Origin: Pseudomonadota bacterium
Lineage (GTDB): Bacteria > Desulfobacterota > Desulfobulbia > Desulfobulbales > SURF-16
DNA: 45,620 nucleotides
Direction: 5' to 3'
NCBI GenBank assembly: GCA_018816555.1
Contig: JAHIVT010000149.1
Span: 1 to 45,620, forward strand
Shown: positions 8,377-17,377 of the stretch, in pieces
Position numbering within the stretch: position 1 is the stretch's first letter
Layout: every line of letters starts with the position of its first letter
Translations under genes and position numbers: made by a program
Notes under the pieces: generated by a model
The model's input: the letters and a program-made list of their open reading frames with translations, nothing else
The model's database searches: none
What the model was told of the DNA's origin: nothing

Positions 8377-9111
8377 TCAGCTCTTGGCCATCTGATCAAC
8401 AATAGCGCTCATCACCTCAGTAAATTTTCCGGCCAGTGATATACGGGCCGTGCCTGCCAGTACCGGTACGAGGTTGATTTCGATGAGGTTCCCTCCCTGC
8501 CCCAGCACCTGCCGGGGAATCAATGCGGCGGGCATCACCTCGCATGAGGTCCCGACCACCAGCAGCAAATCTACTCCACACAGCAGCTCTTCCGTATCAA
8601 GCAGCGCCTTGGGAGGAATCTGCTCATCAAAGAAGACCACATCCGGCTTGAGTACTGACCGGCAGCCCGTACAGAGCGGCGGCAAAGCCATTTCACGCAC
8701 CGCAGCCAACGGCAACATCTTCCCGCATACAGGGCAACTGAAGGATGCCATGGAACCATGAAACTCGACAACCTGACAACTGCCTGCACGCTGGTGCAGG
8801 CCATCGATATTCTGGGTGATAATACCTTGCACAATACCCATCTCCTCAAGCCTGGCCAGGGCTTCATGCCCTCTGTTGGGCCGGCATTCAACCAGCGTGA
8901 GCAGCTCTTTCAGCATCTGCCACACCCTGTGCGGATCTCTTTGAAAGGCGCCGAGAGTGGCGTATTCAAAAGGGTCGAAACGGGACCACAAACCACCGGC
9001 ACTGCGGAAGTCGGGAATCCCGCTTTCCGTACTGACACCCGCACCGGTCAAGGCAACCGCCTTTCTGCATTTTTTCAACATGGAAACGGCTTGTCGTATT
9101 GCATTATCCAT
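8377..9111 (-). CDS. Sir2-family NAD-dependent protein deacylase
   Basis: The 244-residue sirtuin carries all hallmarks: ALTGAGVSTESGIPDFRS (NAD binding), TQNIDGLHQRAG, the catalytic histidine in VEFHGSM, a zinc pair CPVC...CTGC, and VGTSCEV with IEINL closing the Rossmann fold. It removes acetyl or other acyl groups from lysines of cytoplasmic proteins, using NAD and yielding O-acyl-ADP-ribose. The Tyr/Arg pair that marks CobB/SIRT5-type desuccinylases is not obvious near ATLGAFQRDP, so plain deacetylase activity is more likely. Divergent from hsp20. Confidence 0.92.
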   Translation of the reverse strand: MDNAIRQAVSMLKKCRKAVALTGAGVSTESGIPDFRSAGGLWSRFDPFEYATLGAFQRDPHRVWQMLKELLTLVECRPNRGHEALARLEEMGIVQGIITQNIDGLHQRAGSCQVVEFHGSMASFSCPVCGKMLPLAAVREMALPPLCTGCRSVLKPDVVFFDEQIPPKALLDTEELLCGVDLLLVVGTSCEVMPAALIPRQVLGQGGNLIEINLVPVLAGTARISLAGKFTEVMSAIVDQMAKS

Positions 9112-9243
9112 TTATAATCCTTATTTTTTTTGGAATTGACGCCAATCATGACATATAAATTACTTCACATCACGATTTTTAAGTGTAATATGATAAAATT
9201 CGCAAGTCATATAAAAAAACCAGCATGAGACAGAGGCAAGAGA

Positions 9244-9684
9244 ATGGATCCTTTTAAAAAGTTCCCAATCAACACATTTGACGAGATTGAAAGAGAATTC
9301 GGACGCATGCTCCGCAACATGTCCACCCACCGCATGTTTCCCTTCCGCGCTGAAAACCTGTTTATTGCCACGGATGTTTATGAAACCGTGAATGAATTCA
9401 TCGTTTATATGGAGATCCCCGGTGTCGATCCCGACAAACTGTCGGTGCTGGTTAACCAGTCAAGTGTCACGGTTTCAGGAGAACGTTTAAGGCCTGATTT
9501 TGACCATACCATCTGCATCCATCAGCTTGAGGTGGAATATGGCAAATTCAAGCGCACCATCTCTCTTGCCGTTCCCATCGATGGGGAGGCATCCTCATCC
9601 ACCTGCAAGAACGGATTTTTACTGATCCGCCTGCCCAAGAAGAAAATACCCAGTCCGGTCCAGGTCACAATCAAAGGAGAATAA
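9244..9684 (+). CDS. Small heat shock protein, Hsp20/alpha-crystallin family
   Basis: The 146-residue protein has an alpha-crystallin domain from about residue 38: ATDVYETVNEFIVYMEIPG, then GERLRPD, YGKFKRTISLAVPID and GFLLIRLPKK. The usual IxI-type C-terminal tail is reduced to PVQVTIK. It should form oligomers that hold unfolding proteins for refolding. The gene ends 17 bases before lon, so the two are almost certainly one heat-stress transcript. I see no CIRCE element and no convincing sigma32 promoter in 9112-9243. Confidence 0.92.
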   Translation: MDPFKKFPINTFDEIEREFGRMLRNMSTHRMFPFRAENLFIATDVYETVNEFIVYMEIPGVDPDKLSVLVNQSSVTVSGERLRPDFDHTICIHQLEVEYGKFKRTISLAVPIDGEASSSTCKNGFLLIRLPKKKIPSPVQVTIKGE

Positions 9685-9701
9685 AGGGAGAGGCAATCGA
9701 T

Positions 9702-12056
9702 ATGAGTGACGAAACAAAACAAAATCCCAACGTTGATCCCAATCAACTGGAAATACCCGACGAACTTCCCATCCTCCCGCTGCACGGTTTTGTTTTTTTC
9801 CCGGGCATGGGTTTTCCCCTGCAGATCAAAAGCGAGCAGTCCAAGCAACTTATCGACGATATCCTTCTCAAAAACCGATTGCTGGGTCTGGTCTCCCATA
9901 AGACCATGGAAGGAGAACCGGATCAGGTGACTGGGGAGCATCTTTACTCCATCGGCGTGGCCGGCTATATCCACAAGCTGGTCAAAAACAGTGACAACGC
10001 CTACCATGTCCTGACCAGCGGTTTTAAAAAAATACGAATTATCAATTATGTACAGTCCTCCCCCTATCTCGTTGCCAAGGTCGAAGTACTCGAGATGGAC
10101 GAAACTATGGACCAGGAAACCGAGGCCCTTGACCTGAATCTGAAAACCCAGTTCAAAAAACTTGCCGAACTGGTCATGCTGCCCCCGGAAATCGTCATGA
10201 CGGTGGAGTCTCTTACCAATCCCTTTCACGCCGCATTCCTCATCTCCTCCCAGCTCCATATCAGCCAGGAGGATGAGCAGGCTATCCTTGAAACAGCAAC
10301 ATTAAAGGAACTGCTGCTCCGGGTGACGACTCATCTCAACAAGAGGCTGGATACAGCCCAGATGAGCCAGGATCTCCAGAAATCCGTCAAGGTTGACATA
10401 GACAAGAAACAACGGGAATTCTTCCTCCGCCAGCAGTTGCAAGCCATCCGCAAGGAACTGGGCGAGGACAATGAAAATCTTGATCTTGACGAACTGAAGG
10501 CCAAGTTTGAAAATGCCAAACTGAGTGAGGAAGCACGCAAGGTCGCCAAAAAGGAAATGGACCGGCTGGGCAGAATTTCCCCCTCATCGCCGGAATACAC
10601 CGTTTCCCGCACCTATATCGACTGGCTGCTGGAAATGCCATGGGAGACATCCACTGAGGATTCGCTGGACATCAAAAAGGCCCAGGAAGACCTTGACAGG
10701 GACCATTACGGTCTGGAACGCATCAAAAAAAGGATCATCGAATTTCTGGCGGTGCGCAAACTCAAACAGGACATGCATGGCCCCATCCTCTGCTTTGTCG
10801 GTCCCCCCGGGGTCGGCAAAACCTCGCTGGGACAGTCCATCGCCCGCACCATGGGCAGAAAATTCGTGCGCATCTCTCTGGGTGGCGTGCGCGACGAGGC
10901 GGAAATCCGCGGTCACCGCCGCACCTATATCGGCGCCCTGCCCGGCAGAATTATCCAAAGCCTGCGCAAGGCGGGCTCAAACAACCCCCTGTTCATGCTG
11001 GATGAAATCGACAAGCTCGGCATGGATTTCCGCGGCGACCCCTCCTCCGCCCTGCTTGAGGTGCTTGATCCGGAGCAGAACTCCACCTTCAGCGACCATT
11101 ATCTGGAGATCAACTTCGATCTGTCCAAGGTGATGTTCATCACCACGGCCAACATGCTCGATACCATTCCAGGACCCTTACGCGACCGCATGGAGATCAT
11201 CACCCTGCCGGGCTACACCGAGGAGGAAAAACTGCATATCGCCAAAAGGCACCTCATCGAGCGGCAGCTTGAGGCCCATGCCCTCACGGCTGACGATATC
11301 TCCTTTACCGATGCCGCCATCCGCTCCATCATCCGCTCCTATACCCGCGAGGCCGGGGTGAGGAATCTGGAAAGGCAGCTGGCCACCATCTGCCGCGGCG
11401 TTGCCAAGGACATTGTCATCGGCGAGACCCAAAAGGCCGCCGTTGATGCCGGAGACCTGGAAAAATTCCTGGGCCCCCTTCAGTTTTTTCCTGAGACCCT
11501 CGCCCATTCATGGGGACCTGGATTGGCCACCGGCCTCGCCTGGACCCCGTTCGGCGGCGAATTGCTCTTTATCGAATCAGCCAAGATGAAAGGCGCAGCG
11601 GGCCTCAAACTGACCGGCAAACTGGGCGACGTTATGAAGGAATCGGCCAGTGCCGCCCTCACCTTTATCCGGGCCCATGCCGCAGAACTCAAAATTGATG
11701 AAGACCTTTTTGCCCAGAACGAAGTTCACATTCATGTTCCGGAAGGCGCCACCCCGAAGGATGGACCTTCGGCCGGGGTGGCCATGGTGGTGTCCCTGAC
11801 ATCGCTTTTCACCAACCGCCCGGTGCGCAAGGATGTGGTCATGACCGGAGAAATCACCCTTCGTGGCGATGTTCTGCCCGTGGGAGGGGTCAAGGAAAAA
11901 GTGCTGGCCGCTGTTCGTTCCGGTATCACCGAGGTGATCCTGCCGGCACTTAATAAGAAGGATGTATCGGAAATCAGCGAGTCGATCAGAGATACCATTA
12001 ACTTTCATTATGTGACCGACATCAGGGACGCCTTGAAGGTTGCGATAACTGAATAA
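9702..12056 (+). CDS. lon: ATP-dependent Lon protease
   Basis: This 784-residue protein has the full Lon A layout. The N-terminal substrate domain begins LPILPLHGFVFFPGM (about 23-215) and a coiled-coil linker follows with FFLRQQLQAIRKELGE. The AAA+ module has Walker A GPPGVGKTSLGQSIA (about 367) and Walker B LFMLDEIDKLG. The protease domain has the Ser-Lys dyad: Ser in PKDGPSAGVAM (about 690) and Lys in GGVKEKVLAA (about 731). It degrades misfolded and regulatory proteins in the cytoplasm. It is cotranscribed with hsp20 and followed by a convergent-gene hairpin at 12074-12102. Confidence 0.97.
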   Translation: MSDETKQNPNVDPNQLEIPDELPILPLHGFVFFPGMGFPLQIKSEQSKQLIDDILLKNRLLGLVSHKTMEGEPDQVTGEHLYSIGVAGYIHKLVKNSDNAYHVLTSGFKKIRIINYVQSSPYLVAKVEVLEMDETMDQETEALDLNLKTQFKKLAELVMLPPEIVMTVESLTNPFHAAFLISSQLHISQEDEQAILETATLKELLLRVTTHLNKRLDTAQMSQDLQKSVKVDIDKKQREFFLRQQLQAIRKELGEDNENLDLDELKAKFENAKLSEEARKVAKKEMDRLGRISPSSPEYTVSRTYIDWLLEMPWETSTEDSLDIKKAQEDLDRDHYGLERIKKRIIEFLAVRKLKQDMHGPILCFVGPPGVGKTSLGQSIARTMGRKFVRISLGGVRDEAEIRGHRRTYIGALPGRIIQSLRKAGSNNPLFMLDEIDKLGMDFRGDPSSALLEVLDPEQNSTFSDHYLEINFDLSKVMFITTANMLDTIPGPLRDRMEIITLPGYTEEEKLHIAKRHLIERQLEAHALTADDISFTDAAIRSIIRSYTREAGVRNLERQLATICRGVAKDIVIGETQKAAVDAGDLEKFLGPLQFFPETLAHSWGPGLATGLAWTPFGGELLFIESAKMKGAAGLKLTGKLGDVMKESASAALTFIRAHAAELKIDEDLFAQNEVHIHVPEGATPKDGPSAGVAMVVSLTSLFTNRPVRKDVVMTGEITLRGDVLPVGGVKEKVLAAVRSGITEVILPALNKKDVSEISESIRDTINFHYVTDIRDALKVAITE

Positions 12057-12073
12057 TATCTTAGTATTACAAT

Positions 12074-12102
12074 GCCGTAGCCCTGTCAAACAGGGCTACG
12101 GC
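12074..12102. terminator. Hairpin between convergent lon and the selenoprotein gene
   Basis: GCCGTAGCCCTG (12074-12085) and CAGGGCTACGGC (12091-12102) form a perfect 12-bp stem with a five-base loop. There is no T run on the plus side. It sits between the two convergent stop codons and could act in both directions. Confidence 0.6.
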
Positions 12103-12109
12103 GGCTCGG

Positions 12110-12427
12110 CTAAAAATTTAAAACCTTGTCCGCCTCCCTGGCCAGTTCATACAGGTCATCCATCCATCCTATGGGGCAGGTGCTTGATCCCTCCAGACCG
12201 TGGGATTTCATGCAGACCCCTCAGACGTAAAAATCACCGGCAAATTGATTCATCTGCTCCATGACATTGAACTGCTCCGTGCCGGCTTTTTCAAAGAGAA
12301 CCCCCTTACCCAGCATGAATACGCTGATATCGTCCCCTTTTTTTACCCCCACATTTGCCAGGCGCATGGCATTGTAAATGGTTTCCCCATCATCGGTTTG
12401 AATAATAAAAAGCATTTTCATAATCAT
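12110..12427 (-). CDS. DsrE-family selenoprotein (UGA read as selenocysteine)
   Basis: ATG 12427 has an AGGGGGT ribosome site. The frame gives MLFIIQTDDGETIYNAMRL, a DsrE/DsrF/YchN fold start, and FMLGKGVLFEK, then meets UGA at 12221-12223 directly after GDFYV. After the UGA the same frame reads GVCMKSHGLEGSSTCP and LYELAREADKVLNF, then a real TAG (12110-12112). In relatives this site is a Cys in a CxxC pair (C-G-x-C-x-K-x-R-G), so the UGA is read here as Sec69 in a U-G-V-C motif. The product is 105 residues, a normal family length. A SECIS-like hairpin with a GGUCU loop follows at 12187-12206. Family members carry or relay sulfur or act in thiol redox. It lies 75 bases downstream of the hybrid kinase gene on the same strand. 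Confidence 0.85.
12187..12206 (-). promoter_or_regulatory. SECIS-like hairpin for UGA decoding
   Basis: On the coding (minus) strand AUCCC (12206-12202) pairs with GGGAU (12191-12187) around a loop that contains GGUCU (12199-12195). GGUCU is also the apical loop of the E. coli fdhF SECIS. The loop begins 21 bases after the UGA, within the bacterial spacing range. It lies inside the coding sequence, as bacterial SECIS elements must. Confidence 0.75.
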
Positions 12428-12501
12428 GTACCCCCTGATTGTTTTGCCTGCACACGCAGATTTCGTCATTGCTCCGCATTACCTTCGCTCTACCCACCTG
12501 C

Positions 12502-14949
12502 TCAGTCTGAATGAAGAACCTTACGGATCAGCCGAGCAATCTGTTCCTTGGTAAGGGGTTTAAGGGCGAATTCCCTGATGCCTTTCTGCTTCGCCACCTC
12601 TTCGTCCACCAGACTGCTGAAACCGGTGCAGAGAATAATCGGAATATCGGCGCGGATGAGCAGCATTCTCCTGGCAAGTTCAACGCCTGTCATACCGGGC
12701 ATTGTCTGGTCTGTTATCACCACATCGAACTGGTCAGGCTGTTTGTAGAAAAGTTCCAGGGCCTCAAAGCTGTGCAGCTTTACCGTGACATGATAACCCA
12801 GCCTTTCAAGCATGCGTTTGCCCATGCCGGCCAGCAGTTCCTCATCATCAACCAGCAGGATTCGTTCCTTCCCAGTCGGGATATCCTTGTAGGCTAACTG
12901 CTCAGGAGCTGCATCCTCTTTGCTCCGGGGGATATAGATATGAAAAGTGGTCCCTTTGTGCAGCTGACTGTCCACGGTAATCGTTCCACCATAGTTGCGG
13001 ATGATCCCATAGGCTATGGACAGCCCCATACCTGTACCCTTTCCCTGCTCCTTGGTGGTGAAAAACGGATCAAATATTTTATCGATGATATCAGGCCCGA
13101 TGCCATGACCCGTATCACTTATGGAAAGCTCAATAAAGGTCTTTTCAGGGGATGCCTCATCTCGTAATTCCGCCGGTATCAGCTCAGCAACCTTTAATGT
13201 AATACGAAGAATGCCTCCGGATTGCTCCATGGCATGGAAGGCATTGGTGCATATATTCATCAGAATCTGATAAAACTGTGTGGGGTCAGCCTTGATGGTG
13301 CCGCAATCTTCGGCAATATCATGCTGCATCTCGATGGTGGTGGGGATGGAGGAGCGCAGCATTTTCAGGGCTTCCCTGATCAAAGGCTGGGGCTGCATGA
13401 TGATCCGTTCCACCTTTGTTTGACGGCTGAAGGTGAGAATCTGCTGCACCAGATTCTTGGCGCGATTGCCGGCAGTAAAAATTTCGTCTATATACTCGGA
13501 CAACTCGGTATCAGGCTTTACCTCTTCCTTGGCCATCTCTGCATACCCGAGAATGACACTGAGGATATTATTAAAATCATGGGCAATACCGCCGGCCAGG
13601 GTGCCGATCGCCTCCATTTTCTGGGCCTGGCGCAATTTCATTTCAATATTTTCTTTTTCAGATTCGGCCTGCTGACGCATTACATCCGCTTCTTTCTGCT
13701 TTTCAACCATGGTGTTGGCTGAGTGCGCCAGTCGCTGGAATTCCTGAAAACGCAGCTCGCTGACTCCAATTGTTTCCGCCTGGGATGATGCCTTCTCAAA
13801 AAAATTGGTGAAAACATTGAATTCCTTTTCTATTTTTTTTGTCAGAAACCGGGCGATCAACACCATTAGGAAAATGGAAAGGAGCATCGACAGCAGAATA
13901 TAGGAAATCTGCTTGACCGCCTTTCGCTTTAATATCTCTTTTTCCTGAGCTATGAGATTCTGGACATCATCAAGATAGACCCCGGCGCCGATCATCCAAC
14001 CCCAATTCTTATACCCCTTGATAAATGATATTTTCTGGACCGGTTTTGACTGTGTCGGCTTATTCCACACATAGCGGATAAAATCTCCATCCGGTTTTTC
14101 CGCTGCCTTTCTCTCCTCCTGGATTACCTTCACCCCGTTCGGGTCGGTCATATCCCAGATATTCACTCCTATCAGCTCCCGTTGGGTATCGTTCATCAAT
14201 GTCATGCCGTGGAAATCAACGACAAAGATGTAGCCATCCTGGCCGAATCTGATTTTTGCTATGCGTTCGAGAACCTCCTGTTGGATATCCTGTTCCATGT
14301 CATCAAGATATTCACCGGTACCTATCAGCCAGTTGAAAGGTTCAAAAAGTTTCACATAGGCAATCTTGGGATATACCCTTTCCCCATGAAACGGTTTGGT
14401 CCACAGATATTCATAAAATCCCTCGCCCTTTTCTTTTGCGATGCCGATCATGTCCTGGATGACTAATTTCCCTTCCTTATCCCTGGTTGCAAGCATGTTT
14501 CTGCCTTCAATCTCTGGCCGGTCGGCAAACAATTTCTCTATCCCGTCCAGGGAGACTGCGAAAAAATATCCCCGGCCATTGCTGAAACGGATTGGCCGCA
14601 GGGCCTCTCTGACAAGATCTTCAACTTCCGCAACCGGCATACCGGTTTCTGTCCTGTAGAGGTGCTCTGCGATTGCATACGCTTCATATACCCTGTTTTT
14701 CACTTCCGATTGCACGCGATGTTCAAGCAGTGATTTCATGAAGGTGACATAGTCAACGGTTTTCTCAACCTCATTTTTAATCAGTGATTTCTGCTGCTCG
14801 ACATATTTATTCTCAATGATTGTCGATTCGCTGAGAAATTCCCGGTAATCACTGTAGATGGTTATCGTGCCGCCAAAGACGCTTGCAAGAACCACCAGGG
14901 TAACCGCACTGGACAGAAATATCTTGATGATACTTTTATTTTTTTGCAT
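12502..14949 (-). CDS. Hybrid sensor histidine kinase with two Cache domains and a receiver
   Basis: The protein is 815 residues. TM1 is at about 7-31. Two periplasmic Cache modules of the sCache_2 type follow; each has the motif of aromatic and glycine residues: GRGYFFAVSLDG with YLWTKPFHG, and QDGYIFVVDFHG with YVWNKPTQS. TM2 is at about 350-372, then a coiled coil. The H-box GGIAHDFNN has His about 458; the ATPase lobe has DTGHGIG and GKGTGMGLSIA. The receiver from about 696 has LLVDDEE and phospho-acceptor Asp in VVITDQTMPG. Cache domains of this type bind small organic acids or amines. No separate regulator gene is adjacent, so the output partner is unknown. Confidence 0.92.
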   Translation of the reverse strand: MQKNKSIIKIFLSSAVTLVVLASVFGGTITIYSDYREFLSESTIIENKYVEQQKSLIKNEVEKTVDYVTFMKSLLEHRVQSEVKNRVYEAYAIAEHLYRTETGMPVAEVEDLVREALRPIRFSNGRGYFFAVSLDGIEKLFADRPEIEGRNMLATRDKEGKLVIQDMIGIAKEKGEGFYEYLWTKPFHGERVYPKIAYVKLFEPFNWLIGTGEYLDDMEQDIQQEVLERIAKIRFGQDGYIFVVDFHGMTLMNDTQRELIGVNIWDMTDPNGVKVIQEERKAAEKPDGDFIRYVWNKPTQSKPVQKISFIKGYKNWGWMIGAGVYLDDVQNLIAQEKEILKRKAVKQISYILLSMLLSIFLMVLIARFLTKKIEKEFNVFTNFFEKASSQAETIGVSELRFQEFQRLAHSANTMVEKQKEADVMRQQAESEKENIEMKLRQAQKMEAIGTLAGGIAHDFNNILSVILGYAEMAKEEVKPDTELSEYIDEIFTAGNRAKNLVQQILTFSRQTKVERIIMQPQPLIREALKMLRSSIPTTIEMQHDIAEDCGTIKADPTQFYQILMNICTNAFHAMEQSGGILRITLKVAELIPAELRDEASPEKTFIELSISDTGHGIGPDIIDKIFDPFFTTKEQGKGTGMGLSIAYGIIRNYGGTITVDSQLHKGTTFHIYIPRSKEDAAPEQLAYKDIPTGKERILLVDDEELLAGMGKRMLERLGYHVTVKLHSFEALELFYKQPDQFDVVITDQTMPGMTGVELARRMLLIRADIPIILCTGFSSLVDEEVAKQKGIREFALKPLTKEQIARLIRKVLHSD

Positions 14950-15452
14950 GGCAAAATAAAGGGAATATCATGGATGGCGGTCCCTGATTGCGGGACAGTT
15001 TGTTGGCGGCAAACATAAGGTGAAATCGCACCTGTTCATGCCGCAATAAATGCATGGTGCTATGGAAATCTGATTGTGAGGATGTATATTGACAGTCCGT
15101 TTCCGATCCCATTTTTCATATGATGGATTTTCGCATGAAAGGATTTGCGAAGTCAAGGGATGAATGAACACTGATTGTGGGACGAGGAGTACCGGCCGCA
15201 TATCTATCGTCATACGACCTTATAAGCTCTGAGCGGTTCGCGCCTGGATGGATCAGTATACCCGGATAGGGCGGTTGGTTATCTTCCTGACAACCAACCG
15301 GCAGGGGCAGGCGGGAAAGATCCGGGGCAAAGGCCACGTGTACGGTAAGGAGGCAAATGGTTCAAGGCCCCGTTCAAGAGGTAAAAAAAGGCAGCTGCAA
15401 CGCATCACCAGCAGTCACAGCACCATGATCTCTATTAATGCATCATATTGCC
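14950..15452. other. 503-base stretch without a convincing gene
   Basis: It lies between the kinase start (14949, minus) and the NosL stop (15453, minus), and should hold the kinase promoter. Short frames on both strands show no family resemblance. One clear structure is a 9-bp perfect hairpin, CGGTTGGTT (15272-15280) with AACCAACCG (15292-15300). I see no tRNA, riboswitch or recognisable mobile element. Confidence 0.5.
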
Positions 15453-15953
15453 TTACATTTTATGATGGGAACGCATTGAGTCAATCATTTCATTGGTAAT
15501 ATCGGGAAAGGACAGCAGCTTGCTGCCATGATGATCCTTCAAGAAACTCTCAGCCGAAGACTTGTTCTGGAAAGGAACAAACTCTTCACCCATGGGGCCA
15601 TAGACATCACTGCCCACCACATAAAAAGCCTTGCGGCCGTCAAGCCAGGCAAGGGTATAATAGTCCTTGACCCAGATCTCCTCCACGGTCAGCTTGCTGT
15701 CAGCCCCAAATGAGCCCGGATCAAAATAATAGGCCATCAGATCCTTGACACCGTCAAAAAGTTGTATATGGCCTGCACTATCACGGATCTTGGTAACCCA
15801 ATTCGGGTATTTTGCCACGAACATGCCGCAAACAACACAGCGTGAGGTGTTATCGATCTTGTCAAGCGGTTGGGCAAAGACTGGTACCGCACAAACAGAT
15901 GCGGAAAAAAACAACATCGCCGCCCCATAACCAAACAAACGTCCGATTTTCAT
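15453..15953 (-). CDS. NosL-family periplasmic protein
   Basis: The 166-residue protein has an N-terminal signal peptide (MKIGRLFGYGAAMLFF, cut near VFA-Q). The NosL signature follows: RCVVCGMFVAKYPNW, then FDGVKDLMAYY, TLAWLDGRKAFYVVGS and GPMGEEFVPF. NosL binds Cu(I) and delivers copper to N2O reductase; relatives occur next to other exported metalloenzymes. In this copy the cysteine region CxxCGM, which includes the candidate metal ligands, is intact, but it has a cleavable signal rather than a clear lipobox. Its start overlaps the TlpA stop by four bases, so the two are translationally coupled. No nosZ is seen in the window. Confidence 0.88.
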   Translation of the reverse strand: MKIGRLFGYGAAMLFFSASVCAVPVFAQPLDKIDNTSRCVVCGMFVAKYPNWVTKIRDSAGHIQLFDGVKDLMAYYFDPGSFGADSKLTVEEIWVKDYYTLAWLDGRKAFYVVGSDVYGPMGEEFVPFQNKSSAESFLKDHHGSKLLSFPDITNEMIDSMRSHHKM

Positions 15954-16504
15954 CTCTTTCCTCCATTAACAAAATATTTAGCAAGAAGTTTCTGCAACTC
16001 TGCCTCACCGACACCGCCAGGCACAGCCGCATTAATTTTCTGCTCCGGACCAATGATAATGGTCTGCGGCACAATTCTCACCCTGTAGAGTGCGGCCACT
16101 GCGCCATCCTTATCCATCACCACCGGAAAGGGGATTGCAAGATCGCTGACAAACCGGGCGACTTCTTCCTGGGAGGCTCCTGAATTAAGATAAACCACCA
16201 TCAACCCCATGTCCTTATATTTATCGAAATATTCATTAAAAATCGGGGTATCCGCCCGGCAGTATATGCAGTCAGTGCTCCAGAAGCGCAAGACAACCGG
16301 GTGTCCGCGCCACTCATGCAGACTGATTTTTTCTCCTTCCAAATCAGTGGCGGTAAAATCCGGAGCTCTGTCGCCGATCTTCAGAGAACTTTTCCGCTGA
16401 TTGGACTCGCAACCGGAAAGGAGCAGCAGGACTGCAAGTGCTGCCATGCAAGAAACAAATTTCTTCCGGAACAGTCTGTCCGGATTCAAGAGCATACCAG
16501 TCAT
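15950..16504 (-). CDS. TlpA/ResA-like thiol-disulfide lipoprotein
   Basis: The 184-residue product has a lipoprotein signal (lipobox LLSGC, Cys about 32) and a thioredoxin-like domain of the AhpC/TSA-Redoxin type: GDRAPDFTATDLEGE, then FWSTDCIYCRADTP with the redox CxxC (CIYC), and YRVRIVPQTIII with the cis-Pro. Such proteins keep periplasmic cysteines reduced for haem or copper insertion. Here that fits NosL downstream, whose CxxC would need reducing, and the exported cytochrome nearby. It overlaps the ABC ATPase stop by one base and NosL by four. Confidence 0.9.
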   Translation of the reverse strand: MTGMLLNPDRLFRKKFVSCMAALAVLLLLSGCESNQRKSSLKIGDRAPDFTATDLEGEKISLHEWRGHPVVLRFWSTDCIYCRADTPIFNEYFDKYKDMGLMVVYLNSGASQEEVARFVSDLAIPFPVVMDKDGAVAALYRVRIVPQTIIIGPEQKINAAVPGGVGEAELQKLLAKYFVNGGKR

Positions 16505-17181
16505 TATACTTGCCCAAAGGCTAATCTGCCATTTTTCATATGAAGAATGCGGCTGTTATGCTGGGTCACAGCCAGATGGGCATTGTGGGTTACCACCAAA
16601 AAGGTCATGCCCTGCTTATGAAAGCGTCGGAACATGGTGAGGATATCGGATTCGGTCTCCTCGTCAAGATCACCGGTGGGCTCATCTGCCAGAATAATCT
16701 CCGGCTCATTAATAAATGCCCGGGCAATGGCGATCCGGCGCTGCTGACCGCCGGACAGTTGAGCAGGATAGACGTTTGCCTTGTCTGCCAGTCCGACCTC
16801 TGTCAGCAGGCTCATGGCTCGATCTTTCCCTTTGGCGGCATCTGCCTGGAAATACAGGGGCAAAAGGAGATTTTCCAAAGAGGTAAGGGTGGGGATAAGG
16901 CTGGCAAACTGGAAAATAAAGCCAATGGTTTTATTGCGCAGCAGGGAAAGATATTTATCACCGGAACTCCAGTTGTTCCTGCCATGGATGCGGACACTTC
17001 CTCTGTCAGGGCTGGTCAAGCCGCCGATAAGACTGAGCAGTGTGGTTTTCCCGGAACCTGAATGCCCCAGAATTACGGCAAAATCACCGCCGTCAATATC
17101 CAGGTTGACATCTTCAACCGCCTGAACAACAGTGTCATCCGCCCTATAGGTCTTGCTTAACTGTTCGCACTGAATAATCAC
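16504..17181 (-). CDS. ABC transporter ATPase, LolD/MacB-type
   Basis: The 225-residue ATPase has Walker A LGHSGSGKTT, Q-loop FQFASLIPTLT, signature LSGGQQRRIAIARA, Walker B IILADEPTGDLDEET and the switch His in VVTHNAHLAV. The family couples ATP hydrolysis to FtsX-type permeases that extract lipoproteins or transmit force across the membrane (LolCDE, MacB). The matching permease is probably the gene at 19177-20367, separated from it by the regulator and the propeller gene. It is first in the ABC-TlpA-NosL operon and starts 90 bases from the 55-bp palindrome. Confidence 0.93.
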   Translation of the reverse strand: MIIQCEQLSKTYRADDTVVQAVEDVNLDIDGGDFAVILGHSGSGKTTLLSLIGGLTSPDRGSVRIHGRNNWSSGDKYLSLLRNKTIGFIFQFASLIPTLTSLENLLLPLYFQADAAKGKDRAMSLLTEVGLADKANVYPAQLSGGQQRRIAIARAFINEPEIILADEPTGDLDEETESDILTMFRRFHKQGMTFLVVTHNAHLAVTQHNSRILHMKNGRLAFGQV

Positions 17182-17272
17182 GTCACCACCTCGTTTGCTA
17201 TCGTCAGACGAAATCTAATTATATCAAATCATTTGTAATTTATTTTTCTGTCTTCATTTATATCTTTTTTAT

Positions 17273-17327
17273 AAATAATTGTTGACATAATGTACCACAA
17301 TGTGTCACATTATGTCAACAATTATTT
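17273..17327. promoter_or_regulatory. 55-bp near-perfect palindrome, probable shared operator
   Basis: Positions 17273-17293 are the exact reverse complement of 17307-17327 (21 bp each). The 13-base centre is itself palindromic as CACAATGTG (17296-17304). Of 27 base pairs around the centre at 17300, only two do not match. It lies between the ABC-TlpA-NosL operon (minus) and the XRE regulator (plus). It contains repeated (T)GACATAATGT half sites and a TTGACA hexamer on each strand. It is well placed to be bound by the adjacent regulator and control both directions. Confidence 0.75.
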
Positions 17328-17377
17328 GCAGCATTTCACAGATTAATCAACCGCTCAACCGCGTAAAGGACCTCTTC

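Noticed and set aside
9112-9243. CIRCE element or sigma32 promoter for hsp20-lon
   Set aside because: No TTAGCACTC inverted repeat and no CTTGAA / CCCCAT pair is visible.
15116-15337. 73-codon minus-strand frame in the 14950-15452 gap
   Set aside because: No ribosome site, no family resemblance, and it spans a hairpin; not supported as coding.
15272-15400. Possible riboswitch (GGGGCAAAGGCC near a hairpin)
   Set aside because: The conserved elements of GEMM or cobalamin riboswitches are not present in order, and no suitable downstream gene follows on that strand.
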